Shown here: positions 1 to 7,951 of the stretch, one piece after another
How positions within the stretch are numbered: the first letter of the stretch is position 1
How the letters are laid out: each line of letters opens with the position of its first letter
NCBI GenBank assembly: GCA_026390585.1
Contig: JAPLFP010000370.1
Coordinates: 1 to 41,563, forward strand
Reading direction: 5' to 3'
Source of the DNA: Ignavibacteriales bacterium
GTDB lineage: Bacteria > Bacteroidota > Ignavibacteria > UBA10030
DNA length: 41,563 nucleotides
Notes under the pieces: generated by a model
Databases searched by the model: none
Told to the model about the DNA's origin: nothing
The model's input: only the letters and a program-made list of their open reading frames with translations
Translations under genes and position numbers: made by a program

Positions 1-2280
1 CGAGACGACATGGCGCCGGTCGAAATCCAAATAGAAGACACGCTTGGGTCGCAGGACCGCCGTTGAACCCCTGTAGTCAAGATATCCTTCTGATGGATCC
101 GATTCGTTTCCGCGTGCCACCGAGTAGGTGTAGGTTACACTTCCGCTGAAGTAGTTGCTCATCCGCTTGTGTAGCGTGAGATCAACACCGTTGACTTTGC
201 CATAGTTGGAATTATCGTAAATGGTATAAGCGTAGGGAAAGACGGCGTGATACGTGCTGCCGACAAGATTGGTGATATCCTTGAAGTACGCGCCGATGTC
301 AATCGAATAGTTGTCGCTCAGTTGTTGTTTGACGCCGAACTCAAACGCAACAGTCCGCTGAGGTTCTATGCCGGGATTTCCAACCAGTGCTGCGTTCACT
401 GAGGGATCGCGGAGTGTGTACATTTCGGTGTAATCTGCACGCTGGAAGAAATGTCCGTATGAGCTGTAAAACACCGTTGCCTCAGTGATGGGGAAGGCAA
501 TTCCCAGGCGCGGACTTACTTGAAGGAATGGCTTCGTATCAATTTCATTGGTCACAACCCACAGTTTTGTTACTTCATCTTTATAGCCACCCGGCGTCGT
601 CACATCGAGCCAGCGTTTATCTCTTACATCAACATAGTCCACGCGAATGCCGACATTGACGAGAAATGAACTGAATTCCAGTTTATCCTGTAGGTAAGCG
701 GCGACCTCGATTGGAGTCCGATGAAAATTATCGTATGCCCAGAATCCGCCACTCCACGGCTGTTGGTAATCGAGTCTCTTAATGTCATAGGCGGTGATTT
801 CCGTCCCAGTTTTCAAGAGGTTATACTGATTGAGCTGATGGGTCAGATCGATTTTTCCGATGAATGTTCCAAGCCTATTCTCTGTGTAATCACCCAGGTC
901 GCCTCCTTGACTGAATTGATTCCCCGAATTCTTGACATAGTTTGACTCCAACAGCATGCCATCATTCGAGAAGATTGCATACCTGCCTGGGGTGTAAAGA
1001 CGGAAGTGCCTATAGTTGTAAACTGCATTCAACGTGTAGTATGTTTCAGTACTCGGAAAGTAGTTGATGGCGAAGTTGTCGCGGGAGGTTTGTTCTTCTC
1101 GACTGGGGAATCCTTCGGGAAGATATTTCCATATGTGGGAATACAGCTTATAGGCGCGCCAGAACCTTCGGTCCGCCAGACTGAATTTCCAATTCCCGAG
1201 TGCATACGTGAGCTTCGCATTGGTCTCACGTTCCTTATTGTATCCCCATGGAAGCGGGCTGAGAGCATTTTCCATCCGTGCGGTAGCAAAAAACTTCAGG
1301 TCAGGCACAAAGGGGACAGGACCGCTGAGAACGAAGGACAACTGGCCCAGATAATTGACATCAGGGAAAAGTGCCGGCGTACCGTCGAGCGTCTGTGCTT
1401 GATACGCCGACGGAATATCGAGGATGAGCAGCCCTTTGTCATCGACCCGGGGTTTGTGAACGCCATTTGCATCAACGCCCATGTAATCGTTCGCAAGCGC
1501 ATCAGCTTTATGGTAGGGTGACGGATTCAGTTGATTCGACTCCAGTTCAATTCTTCCTGAGTATTTGGAGCCCCCCTCTTTTGTGACGATGTTCACGACA
1601 CCGGAGAGAGCCTGACCATATTCCGCGCTGAATCCACCCGTTAGCACCTGCAACTCCTGGATCGCATATTTGTCGAGTTGGGTCCCCATTCCTCCCGACA
1701 TCGGATCACGGGTCACCACACCGTCAACGAGGTACACCACCTCATTGCTGCGGCCTCCACGGGCATGCATATCCCCGCTGGCATCGGTAACGAATCCGGC
1801 CTGCAATGCGACAACCTGCTGGAAGGTGGTGACCGGGAGATCGGAGAACGTCTCCGCGGAGATGATCGACGTCTTGGAAGTCTCATCCTTGTTGATCATG
1901 GGGCGTTCTGCAACAACGATGACTTCTGTCCCAAGCGTGACGGCCGATTCTGTCATCTCGAATTGTATGTTCGTCGTCAGATCAGCCCGGACGACCACCT
2001 TCGTCACAACCTGTGTTGCGTAGCCGATCAGCGAGGCGCGAGCAGAGTATGTCCCCGGCGGGACGCTGATGATGATGATGCGCCCTTCGATGTCTGTGCT
2101 CCCCCCGATGGTTGTCCCCTCCAGGATCACATTCACCAGAGGCAACACCTCCCCGGTTTTCTTGTCAACGACTTTGCCGACAATCTTCCCATACGTGCCT
2201 GCAAAGACCGAAGCAGCGCACAACACCAGGAGTGCCAGCGACAACCATCGCGTTCGATTGGTACAATGTGGATGATTCAT
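1..2280 (-). CDS. TonB-dependent outer-membrane receptor, C-terminus cut by window edge
   Basis: Reading the minus strand from the ATG at 2280 gives an open frame of 760 codons running off the left edge. The N-terminus is a signal peptide (basic stretch, then LSLALLVLCAASVFAG). A carboxypeptidase-regulatory-like beta-sandwich follows at about residues 28-115 (KIVGKVVDKKTGEVLP, PPGTYSARASLIGY), then a TonB plug with the DMHARGGRSNEVVYLVDGV signature and SAEYGQALSGVVNIVTKEGG. The rest is Tyr/Asn-rich beta-barrel. Such receptors sit in the outer membrane and import ligands using TonB-ExbBD energy; the substrate cannot be told. The start is fixed by GGAAGG about six bases upstream. A terminator separates it from the upstream T9SS gene, so it may have its own promoter. 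The family call is firm; only part of the barrel is missing. Confidence 0.93.
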   Translation of the reverse strand, partial: MNHPHCTNRTRWLSLALLVLCAASVFAGTYGKIVGKVVDKKTGEVLPLVNVILEGTTIGGSTDIEGRIIIISVPPGTYSARASLIGYATQVVTKVVVRADLTTNIQFEMTESAVTLGTEVIVVAERPMINKDETSKTSIISAETFSDLPVTTFQQVVALQAGFVTDASGDMHARGGRSNEVVYLVDGVVTRDPMSGGMGTQLDKYAIQELQVLTGGFSAEYGQALSGVVNIVTKEGGSKYSGRIELESNQLNPSPYHKADALANDYMGVDANGVHKPRVDDKGLLILDIPSAYQAQTLDGTPALFPDVNYLGQLSFVLSGPVPFVPDLKFFATARMENALSPLPWGYNKERETNAKLTYALGNWKFSLADRRFWRAYKLYSHIWKYLPEGFPSREEQTSRDNFAINYFPSTETYYTLNAVYNYRHFRLYTPGRYAIFSNDGMLLESNYVKNSGNQFSQGGDLGDYTENRLGTFIGKIDLTHQLNQYNLLKTGTEITAYDIKRLDYQQPWSGGFWAYDNFHRTPIEVAAYLQDKLEFSSFLVNVGIRVDYVDVRDKRWLDVTTPGGYKDEVTKLWVVTNEIDTKPFLQVSPRLGIAFPITEATVFYSSYGHFFQRADYTEMYTLRDPSVNAALVGNPGIEPQRTVAFEFGVKQQLSDNYSIDIGAYFKDITNLVGSTYHAVFPYAYTIYDNSNYGKVNGVDLTLHKRMSNYFSGSVTYTYSVARGNESDPSEGYLDYRGSTAVLRPKRVFYLDFDRRHVVS

Positions 2281-2309
2281 GCGACCTTCCCGCGATAATG
2301 GTGAGAATT

Positions 2310-2354
2310 AAAAAGCAGGCTGTACGCTGATATTGCCGCGGGCGCACAGCCTGC
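2310..2354 (-). terminator. Rho-independent terminator after the T9SS gene
   Basis: On the minus strand a 9-bp arm (GCAGGCTGT type; plus-strand arms 2315-2323 and 2346-2354) is followed directly by five Ts (plus-strand As 2310-2314). It lies just past the stop of the T9SS-sorted protein and before the TonB receptor start, so the two are probably separate transcripts. Confidence 0.8.
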
Positions 2355-2377
2355 CCGTACAAGAATGAACCGTGTGG

Positions 2378-3436
2378 TTACTTTGCCAAAATCATGCGTC
2401 GCGTTTCCAATGAATTCCCGGCCCGAACCGTATAGAAATAGACGCCGCTCGGATAGGACATTGCATCCCACTTCACGGTGTATGTTCCCGGTTCCAGTGT
2501 CTGATCCACAAGCGTGGCCACTTCACGGCCGAGGACGTCCATGACCTTCAACGAGACAACCTTCGTCGCTTCAAGAGAAAACCTAATGTTTGTGGATGGA
2601 TTGAAGGGATTTGGATAATTTTGTTCCAGACGGAATTCGCGCGGAGTCACCCCTGCGTTCTTGTCGACGACATACGTCGCGCTGATCGCGCGCGTCACGT
2701 CTGCCCACGTCGTTCCAATTCTTAATTCATCCAGTTCGATGAATGGTGTCGTGTTCGCAAGATCTTGTCTGATGAAAAATCGCATCGCCGCCGTCATATC
2801 CGTTGTATTGTTCACAGCGGTCAGGGTTGGCGCAGGTTCTGTTTTTCCAAAGGTCGAAGCGTTCGGATTGATCCACAGCTTTGTGGAATCGTTCGTTGCA
2901 CCGGCAACAAATTGGTATGCCGCGACAACAAGATATACTGTGTTGAGAGATTGCCCTGAGGACCACGACTTGTCTGATGTCAATCGTGTGCTGATTCCGA
3001 TGTCGAAGCCGGTACCGTTACGTCTGTGCCATACCAGTGCTCCGCTGATCGTGCTGGTGGGACTCTGATAATACCCTGAGCAGTACCCGGCAGTATCACT
3101 ACTCATCCCTCCAAGACTCGTTACCTTGAACAAGTACGAATAGTAGATGGTCCCTGATGCTGTTGAATCAAATCGCTTTGTCGGATCCACTCCAGTACCA
3201 TCAAACGTAACCCTGTTCCCGGACGATGCGGGGAATCCTGTGTAGCTGAGACTTCCTGTTGCGACAAGAATGGAATCTCCTGAATTGTTGTTGATCCAGT
3301 TTCCCTGACCTCCCAGGGTTGAACCACCTGGATAATTGAAACCGTCATAATGCGGCAGTGTCACCTGTGCCCACGCTGCGGGACTCAGCAGAACGAGAAG
3401 GGCGACCATGACGAAGAATCGTATAGCAGTTCTCAT
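2378..3436 (-). CDS. Secreted protein with C-terminal T9SS type A sorting domain
   Basis: This 352-residue protein starts with a classic signal peptide (MRTAIRFFVMVALLVLLSPAAWAQ, cleavage near residue 23). The middle, about residues 25-250, looks like an all-beta, LamG-like module, with the segment ELDELRIGTTWADV common in secreted proteins of this type. The last 90 or so residues are a type IX secretion sorting domain: QNYPNPFNPSTNIRFSL, then VMDVLGREVATLVDQ and SGVYFYTVRAG. The protein should cross the outer membrane by T9SS and be anchored or released. AGGAGG lies five bases before the ATG. No catalytic motif is visible, so the role is open; binding of a carbohydrate or other extracellular polymer is only an inference. 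This gene is the best lineage marker in the window. Confidence 0.9.
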   Translation of the reverse strand: MRTAIRFFVMVALLVLLSPAAWAQVTLPHYDGFNYPGGSTLGGQGNWINNNSGDSILVATGSLSYTGFPASSGNRVTFDGTGVDPTKRFDSTASGTIYYSYLFKVTSLGGMSSDTAGYCSGYYQSPTSTISGALVWHRRNGTGFDIGISTRLTSDKSWSSGQSLNTVYLVVAAYQFVAGATNDSTKLWINPNASTFGKTEPAPTLTAVNNTTDMTAAMRFFIRQDLANTTPFIELDELRIGTTWADVTRAISATYVVDKNAGVTPREFRLEQNYPNPFNPSTNIRFSLEATKVVSLKVMDVLGREVATLVDQTLEPGTYTVKWDAMSYPSGVYFYTVRAGNSLETRRMILAK

Positions 3437-3530
3437 AAGACCTCCTGATGGATTGTGATAAACGGTGATGCTGACCTCTTACATTGATTGCTTTTGTTCC
3501 AAACATGTTCTGAGCCTGGACAGATGGAAC

Positions 3531-4517
3531 CTACTCCCAGGTGTTGGAGAGAAAACCAAGCGCACTCTTCACAAATGCGGTCGCAAAAGCGTGTCTGCGG
3601 GCATTGTCTTCGCGGATTCCTGTCGGCAATTCCACTTGTATGCCCCAAGCCTTCCGTCCCGAGAACGCACTATGCTGCTCCAGGTTGTATCCCCCGCTAA
3701 AGTAGGGTTCTCCATCCGGATGAGGAAGTTCGGGGCTTGGCACGGTTGTGAATCCTTCTTGTTCAAGAGCCGCTCCAAGACTGCGAGGTCCTCGCACCAG
3801 CTGCGACAACGGTGTCGTCCGATCATTCAGAATGAGTCCAAGGCTCGTCGTCGCCAGCTGCACCGAAGCGTCGAGCTCAGCGTCACTGAGTTTCAGTTGG
3901 TTGCTGACGAGAAGATAGCCGAGTTCAACGACTTGCCAGTCGTGACGATGACCATGTAGGTCGATGTAGAGACCTCTGCCAAACTCCTGCTGAATACGAT
4001 GCTCTGCTATATCAATAAAGCTGTGGAATTCGTTCCAGGCTTCGGTCGCAATCGGATCGTCTTGTGCGGCATCGAACAACTCCCGATTGGCATCAAGTTT
4101 GTCCCTGTGCAGGCGATTGATGATGACATGGGGAACTTTGCCTGTTTGGGTGCGGAACAGCTCGATGATCTCCCGTGCCAACTCCTGAGTGTTGGTGTCT
4201 TGATGACCGGCGGTTCCGAGGACGCGATTGGGAATCGTCGAAGGTTTAAGGTATCCGCCATGGGGCACGGAAATGACAATGGGAAGATTTCCCATGACGT
4301 ACTCGATGAAGCCGTTCTTGCCGAAGACTGATTGACCCGCAGTGACCACGATCGGTCCAGCCTCTCCCGTTGATGCTGATGACGCCGGAGACTGTGCGAG
4401 GGAGTTGTTGAAGAGCCCGCAGCAGGCAAACAAAATAATGGCATGACATGCCCGAAATCCGATGGACGCGATCGTGATCCGGTGAACTGATTCTGCAATC
4501 GGAGCAGTGTTCCGCAT
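3531..4517 (-). CDS. N-formylglutamate amidohydrolase-like secreted protein
   Basis: The core motifs are VISVPHGG, NRLHRDKLDANR and YIDLHGH, which match the zinc-dependent N-formylglutamate amidohydrolase (FGase) fold; the His and Glu/Asp residues in them are the likely metal and substrate ligands. The chosen ATG at 4517 gives 328 residues opening with a hydrophobic export signal (IILFACCGLFNNSLAQ), with AGGAAG 11 bases upstream. The frame stays open upstream to an ATG at 4679 and a TTG at 4688, but that extension puts about 55 residues before the signal peptide and is unlikely. Classical FGases of histidine breakdown are cytoplasmic and no hut genes are here, so the substrate may be another N-acyl amino acid or peptide. 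It is divergent from the kinase operon at 4866. Confidence 0.8.
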   Translation of the reverse strand: MRNTAPIAESVHRITIASIGFRACHAIILFACCGLFNNSLAQSPASSASTGEAGPIVVTAGQSVFGKNGFIEYVMGNLPIVISVPHGGYLKPSTIPNRVLGTAGHQDTNTQELAREIIELFRTQTGKVPHVIINRLHRDKLDANRELFDAAQDDPIATEAWNEFHSFIDIAEHRIQQEFGRGLYIDLHGHRHDWQVVELGYLLVSNQLKLSDAELDASVQLATTSLGLILNDRTTPLSQLVRGPRSLGAALEQEGFTTVPSPELPHPDGEPYFSGGYNLEQHSAFSGRKAWGIQVELPTGIREDNARRHAFATAFVKSALGFLSNTWE

Positions 4518-4708
4518 GGATTTATCAACTTCCTGCTGAGGGTGGAAGAGAACTGCCTGCTGTGCTTGGCGTAAGATGGCTGAGGGCTCCCTGTGGGCCT
4601 CACCAAGGAAGGACAACCTGAAGAGAAATGCAATTCCTGTACCAACTAAATCCATTGAAATTGGCGTAGTTCGGGACATGCACAGCAAGTATTCTCAAGT
4701 ATTGGGAA

Positions 4709-4736
4709 AAATCAGCCCATGAGTTTGGGCTGATTT
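4709..4736 (-). terminator. Perfect 11-bp hairpin with U-tract on the minus strand, in a divergent intergenic region
   Basis: Arms at 4709-4719 and 4726-4736 are exact reverse complements (AAATCAGCCCA / TGGGCTGATTT) with a six-base loop. On the minus strand the stem runs into five Ts (plus-strand 4707-4711). It lies upstream of the minus-strand amidohydrolase gene, between two divergent genes, so it ends no obvious gene. It could be an attenuator in the leader of the minus-strand gene or a block to antisense transcription from the 4.8-kb promoter. Confidence 0.55.
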
Positions 4737-4802
4737 CGCTCACTGTTCTTTCTCAAAAAAACGCTATCATTGTTTGCGTTCGAAAAACGAACCAAAACGC
4801 TC

Positions 4803-4818
4803 TGGCACACTCTTCGCT
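4803..4818 (+). promoter_or_regulatory. Putative sigma-54 (-24/-12) promoter of the two-component operon
   Basis: TGGCACACTCTTCGCT has the invariant GG and GC dinucleotides with exactly ten bases between them, and TGGCAC is the perfect -24 element. The predicted transcription start is near 4829, leaving a leader of about 37 bases before the kinase ATG at 4866. A small inverted repeat, GTTCG-5-CGAAC at 4778-4792, lies just upstream and could bind the activator. The operon itself encodes a sigma-54 activator, so autoregulation is a natural inference. Confidence 0.6.
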
Positions 4819-4865
4819 CATAGATTCCTATTCCACTCGTGGCAGGACTATCCTTCAGGTAATTC

Positions 4866-6395
4866 ATGCGCGGCGTTTCCTTCCGGACACGGCTCGTCAT
4901 TACCATCTCTTCGCTCATTGTCATTCTTGTAGGGGCAGCCCTTTACCTGAACTGGTCAACGGAGCAATCGCGCTCAGAAGTTGTTGAAACACACAAGCAG
5001 ATGACCCAGCGCGGTCTTCAACAGCTTACGACGGCACTCGCCCCGACATTGGACAGCCTTGTGCGGTCCGGCTTCTTTTCGAAGAGAGAGCTCACTCGGT
5101 CGGAAGAAAAGCATGTGGACACTCTGCTCGCAAAGATCGCGGGGTATGTGCTGAACGCGTTCAAGGGGATGGAAGGGGGATGCTACGTCGCGCAATTCGA
5201 TCAATTCATGGGATATTCATTTCCAACGTCGCCGGAGCCGAAACCTGCGTACGGACCACCCCCCCGGTCTTATCATATCATACGTCATCAGGTGCTTCTT
5301 TCGATCGCACAGAAGTCCCCCATTGTCGAGGTTCACACATTTGATCCCGCAACCTTTCCCCTTGTTACAGAGCCTCTTGTCGTGAGAGGGCAGGTGCTTG
5401 GCGGAGTGTGGGCGCGTATTCATATTGAACGACTGATGCCCACGGTCAGCCTTGTGAGTGTCCTCCTCGGAACGGCATTTATCCTGCTTCTTGGTTTGAT
5501 CGGTGCTCTGGTGGCAGTATGGCGATTCCGAACACACGTCGAACAGCTGCGCCTTGGCTTGCAGACACTCCACAACGACAGCGCGTTTCGGTTCGTAGAC
5601 ATCTCAGGTGTTTTTGGATATATCGAACACTCAATCAATGAGATGGTAGATGCCCGGGCTTTGGAACAACACCGGCGAGCGGAACTTGAAGCCGAGGTCC
5701 ACCAACAGGACAAGCTCGCTTCCTTGGGAAAGCTTGTCGCGCGTGTTGCTCACGAAGTTAAAACTCCTCTTGCGATCGTTAAGACCCGCATTCAAATGTG
5801 GGAGCGCAAATTCCGCAAGACTGGAAATGCCGATGGGGTCGTGTCGCGCGATTCGATGGATCTGGTATTGCAGGAAATAGACCGTTTGTCTGATCTCGTC
5901 AAGCGGTTGCTTGTCTTTTCAAAACCTATCGTCAACAAGCGAACGATCGTTGATGTCAACGATCTTCTTCGACACATCGTCGCTCTCGTCCAGGGGGAGA
6001 TCGACGAACGCAACATATCTCTCGGGACGACATTCGAGAAGCAACTGCCAACACTCTCTCTTGACATAAGGGCAATGGAACAAGTGTTCCTCAACATTGT
6101 GACGAATGCTCTGGAAGCTATGGCGGACGGCGGGGAGTTGGAAATGACGACCCGGTACTTCAAGGAGACCAACGAGGTTAGCGTGTCGATTCAAGATTCC
6201 GGAAAAGGTATTCCGGACGAGATACGCACCAAGGTGTTCGATCCATTCTTCACGACGAAGGAACAGGGGACTGGTCTGGGGCTATCCATCGCGTATGAAA
6301 TTGTTCATGCACATCATGGAAAGATCACGTTCAGCGAGGCTGGCGCGGAGCGAACAACTTGCACAATCACCTTACCAGTCGGAAACGCAAAGTAG
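4866..6395 (+). CDS. Membrane sensor histidine kinase (NtrB-like)
   Basis: This 509-residue kinase has a first membrane helix at about residues 9-28, a periplasmic sensor region of about 160 residues and a second helix at about 195-219 (VSVLLGTAFILLLGLIGALV). A linker leads to the HisKA dimerisation domain with the phospho-acceptor in VARVAHEVKTPLAI (His296) and a HATPase domain. The latter carries the N box (NIVTNALEAMADGG), G1 (DSGKGIP), F box (FDPFFTTK) and G2 (GTGLGLSIA). All catalytic boxes are intact. The response regulator starts six bases after the stop, so the pair is co-transcribed. The sensor region shows no motif that names a ligand; an sCache-like fold is possible. The partner is sigma-54 dependent, hence the NtrB-like label, but nothing links it to nitrogen. 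Confidence 0.93.
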   Translation: MRGVSFRTRLVITISSLIVILVGAALYLNWSTEQSRSEVVETHKQMTQRGLQQLTTALAPTLDSLVRSGFFSKRELTRSEEKHVDTLLAKIAGYVLNAFKGMEGGCYVAQFDQFMGYSFPTSPEPKPAYGPPPRSYHIIRHQVLLSIAQKSPIVEVHTFDPATFPLVTEPLVVRGQVLGGVWARIHIERLMPTVSLVSVLLGTAFILLLGLIGALVAVWRFRTHVEQLRLGLQTLHNDSAFRFVDISGVFGYIEHSINEMVDARALEQHRRAELEAEVHQQDKLASLGKLVARVAHEVKTPLAIVKTRIQMWERKFRKTGNADGVVSRDSMDLVLQEIDRLSDLVKRLLVFSKPIVNKRTIVDVNDLLRHIVALVQGEIDERNISLGTTFEKQLPTLSLDIRAMEQVFLNIVTNALEAMADGGELEMTTRYFKETNEVSVSIQDSGKGIPDEIRTKVFDPFFTTKEQGTGLGLSIAYEIVHAHHGKITFSEAGAERTTCTITLPVGNAK

Positions 6396-6401
6396 GCAAC
6401 C

Positions 6402-7781
6402 ATGAAAAGTCAAAAGACCATTCTCGTCGTTGATGATGAAGCCGCAATGCGGAAAAACCTGTCCGAATTGCTCGGGGAAGAAGGGTTCAAGATCGCTGAG
6501 GCAGTTGATGGTGAGAGCGCGATGAGCATGGTGAAGGATCATCGGCCGAATCTGATTCTCCTGGACATCAATTTGCCAAGAGTCGATGGACTGGCGGTCC
6601 TTGTGGAAGTAAAGCGTACGCAACCGGATGTGCCTGTGATCGTCTTCACAGCCTATGGCACCAGCGACCGAGCCATTCAGGCCATGAAATCAGGGGCGTA
6701 TGACTACCTTGAGAAGCCGTTCGATCTGGACGAATTCCTTCTCACGATTCGGAGGGCTTTGAACTACAGCGATCTGCTGGACGAAGTCCAAAACCTTCGG
6801 ACAAAGCTCTCTGACGCACCGACCCATCTTGCCTCCACCGAGCTCATCGGCTCCAGTCCGAAGATGCAGGAGATTTTCAAAACGGTTGGGCGCGTTGCAG
6901 GGACGGATGCCACAGTATTGATCCAGGGGGAAAGCGGTACGGGGAAGGAGCTTATCGCAGATGCGATCCAGCGCCACTCGCTGCGATCGGACAAGCCGTT
7001 CATCAAGGTCAATTGTGGCGGACTGCCGGAGATGCTGCTTGAAAGTGAAATGTTCGGTCATGAAAAAGGATCATTTACCGGCGCCATCTCCCGCAGGGAG
7101 GGGAGGTTTGAACTTGCGAACGGAGGGACCATCTTCCTCGATGAAATCAACAACATGCCGCCGGCTCTCCAGATGAAGCTCCTGCGTGTTCTGCAACACA
7201 GAACGTTCGAACGTGTGGGGGGGAAGGAAACGCTGACAGTGGATGTACGCATTATTGCAGCGACGAACAAGGACATTGAAAAGGAAGTGAAGGCGGGAAG
7301 GTTCAGAGAAGATCTCTATTACCGGCTTAATGTTGTTCACATTGTCATTCCACCGCTGCGGGAACATCTCGAAGACATCCCTCTTCTGGTCGAACACTTT
7401 CTGAATAGGTACGCGTCAGGACGGCGGGTGGTCCTGTCGGGAGAAGCAACGCAGAGAGTCCGGACACATACTTGGCCCGGAAACGTACGCGAACTTGAAA
7501 ACGTCATTCAACGGGCACTCGTGATGGCTCAGGGAAGCGTCATCACGAAGGATGACTTGCCAATTGAATCGTTCCCGGAAAGGAAGGCCGCTCCACGTCG
7601 GGGGAGTCCCGTACTTCGAACACCCCTAAAAAAACTCACTGCCGGATTTGAAAAAACACTCATCCTTCAAGCGCTTTCGGAAACCGGATGGAATCGGACG
7701 AAGGCTGCTGAACTTCTGCAGATTCATCGCCGGTTGCTCTTTTCGAAAATCAAACAATACAAGATCAGAGAGCCGAAGTGA
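6402..7781 (+). CDS. Sigma-54-dependent response regulator (NtrC family)
   Basis: The 459 residues hold three domains. A receiver (about 1-120) has acidic DDE at 11-13, phospho-acceptor Asp55 in LLDINLP and the conserved Lys in YLEKPFD. The AAA+ domain (about 148-370) has Walker A GESGTGKE (176-183), the sigma-54 contact loop GSFTGA (223-228, the common variant of GAFTGA) and Walker B TIFLDEI. The C-terminal Fis-type helix-turn-helix includes TGWNRTKAAELLQIHRRLLFSKI. On phosphorylation by the upstream kinase it should assemble and open sigma-54 promoters. The only good candidate promoter in the window is the one ahead of its own operon. A strong terminator follows, so the operon has two genes. 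Confidence 0.95.
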   Translation: MKSQKTILVVDDEAAMRKNLSELLGEEGFKIAEAVDGESAMSMVKDHRPNLILLDINLPRVDGLAVLVEVKRTQPDVPVIVFTAYGTSDRAIQAMKSGAYDYLEKPFDLDEFLLTIRRALNYSDLLDEVQNLRTKLSDAPTHLASTELIGSSPKMQEIFKTVGRVAGTDATVLIQGESGTGKELIADAIQRHSLRSDKPFIKVNCGGLPEMLLESEMFGHEKGSFTGAISRREGRFELANGGTIFLDEINNMPPALQMKLLRVLQHRTFERVGGKETLTVDVRIIAATNKDIEKEVKAGRFREDLYYRLNVVHIVIPPLREHLEDIPLLVEHFLNRYASGRRVVLSGEATQRVRTHTWPGNVRELENVIQRALVMAQGSVITKDDLPIESFPERKAAPRRGSPVLRTPLKKLTAGFEKTLILQALSETGWNRTKAAELLQIHRRLLFSKIKQYKIREPK

Positions 7782-7880
7782 CGATCGGAAAGGGAAGCCG
7801 CCGTCGCTCTTGGGGAGCGGGAAGAAAAGGAAGAGTCAAGAGTGTGGTTTGACCGATGAGATCGAAGGGGAAGAAGCGAA

Positions 7881-7923
7881 GCCCATTTCAGGAAAGCACT
7901 TCTGAAATGGGCTTTTCGTTTTG
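7881..7923 (+). terminator. Rho-independent terminator of the kinase/regulator operon
   Basis: Perfect 11-bp arms GCCCATTTCAG (7881-7891) and CTGAAATGGGC (7902-7912) enclose a ten-base loop and are followed by TTTTCGTTTTG. It lies between the plus-strand operon and the convergent glucan phosphorylase gene. Confidence 0.9.
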
Positions 7924-7951
7924 TTGAAGGCAACCTCTCGGTCACGGTTTC

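Noticed and set aside
4866-7781. Naming the pair ntrB/ntrC
   Set aside because: Domain architecture is NtrBC-like, but no nitrogen-related gene is nearby and the kinase has a membrane sensor region unlike NtrB.
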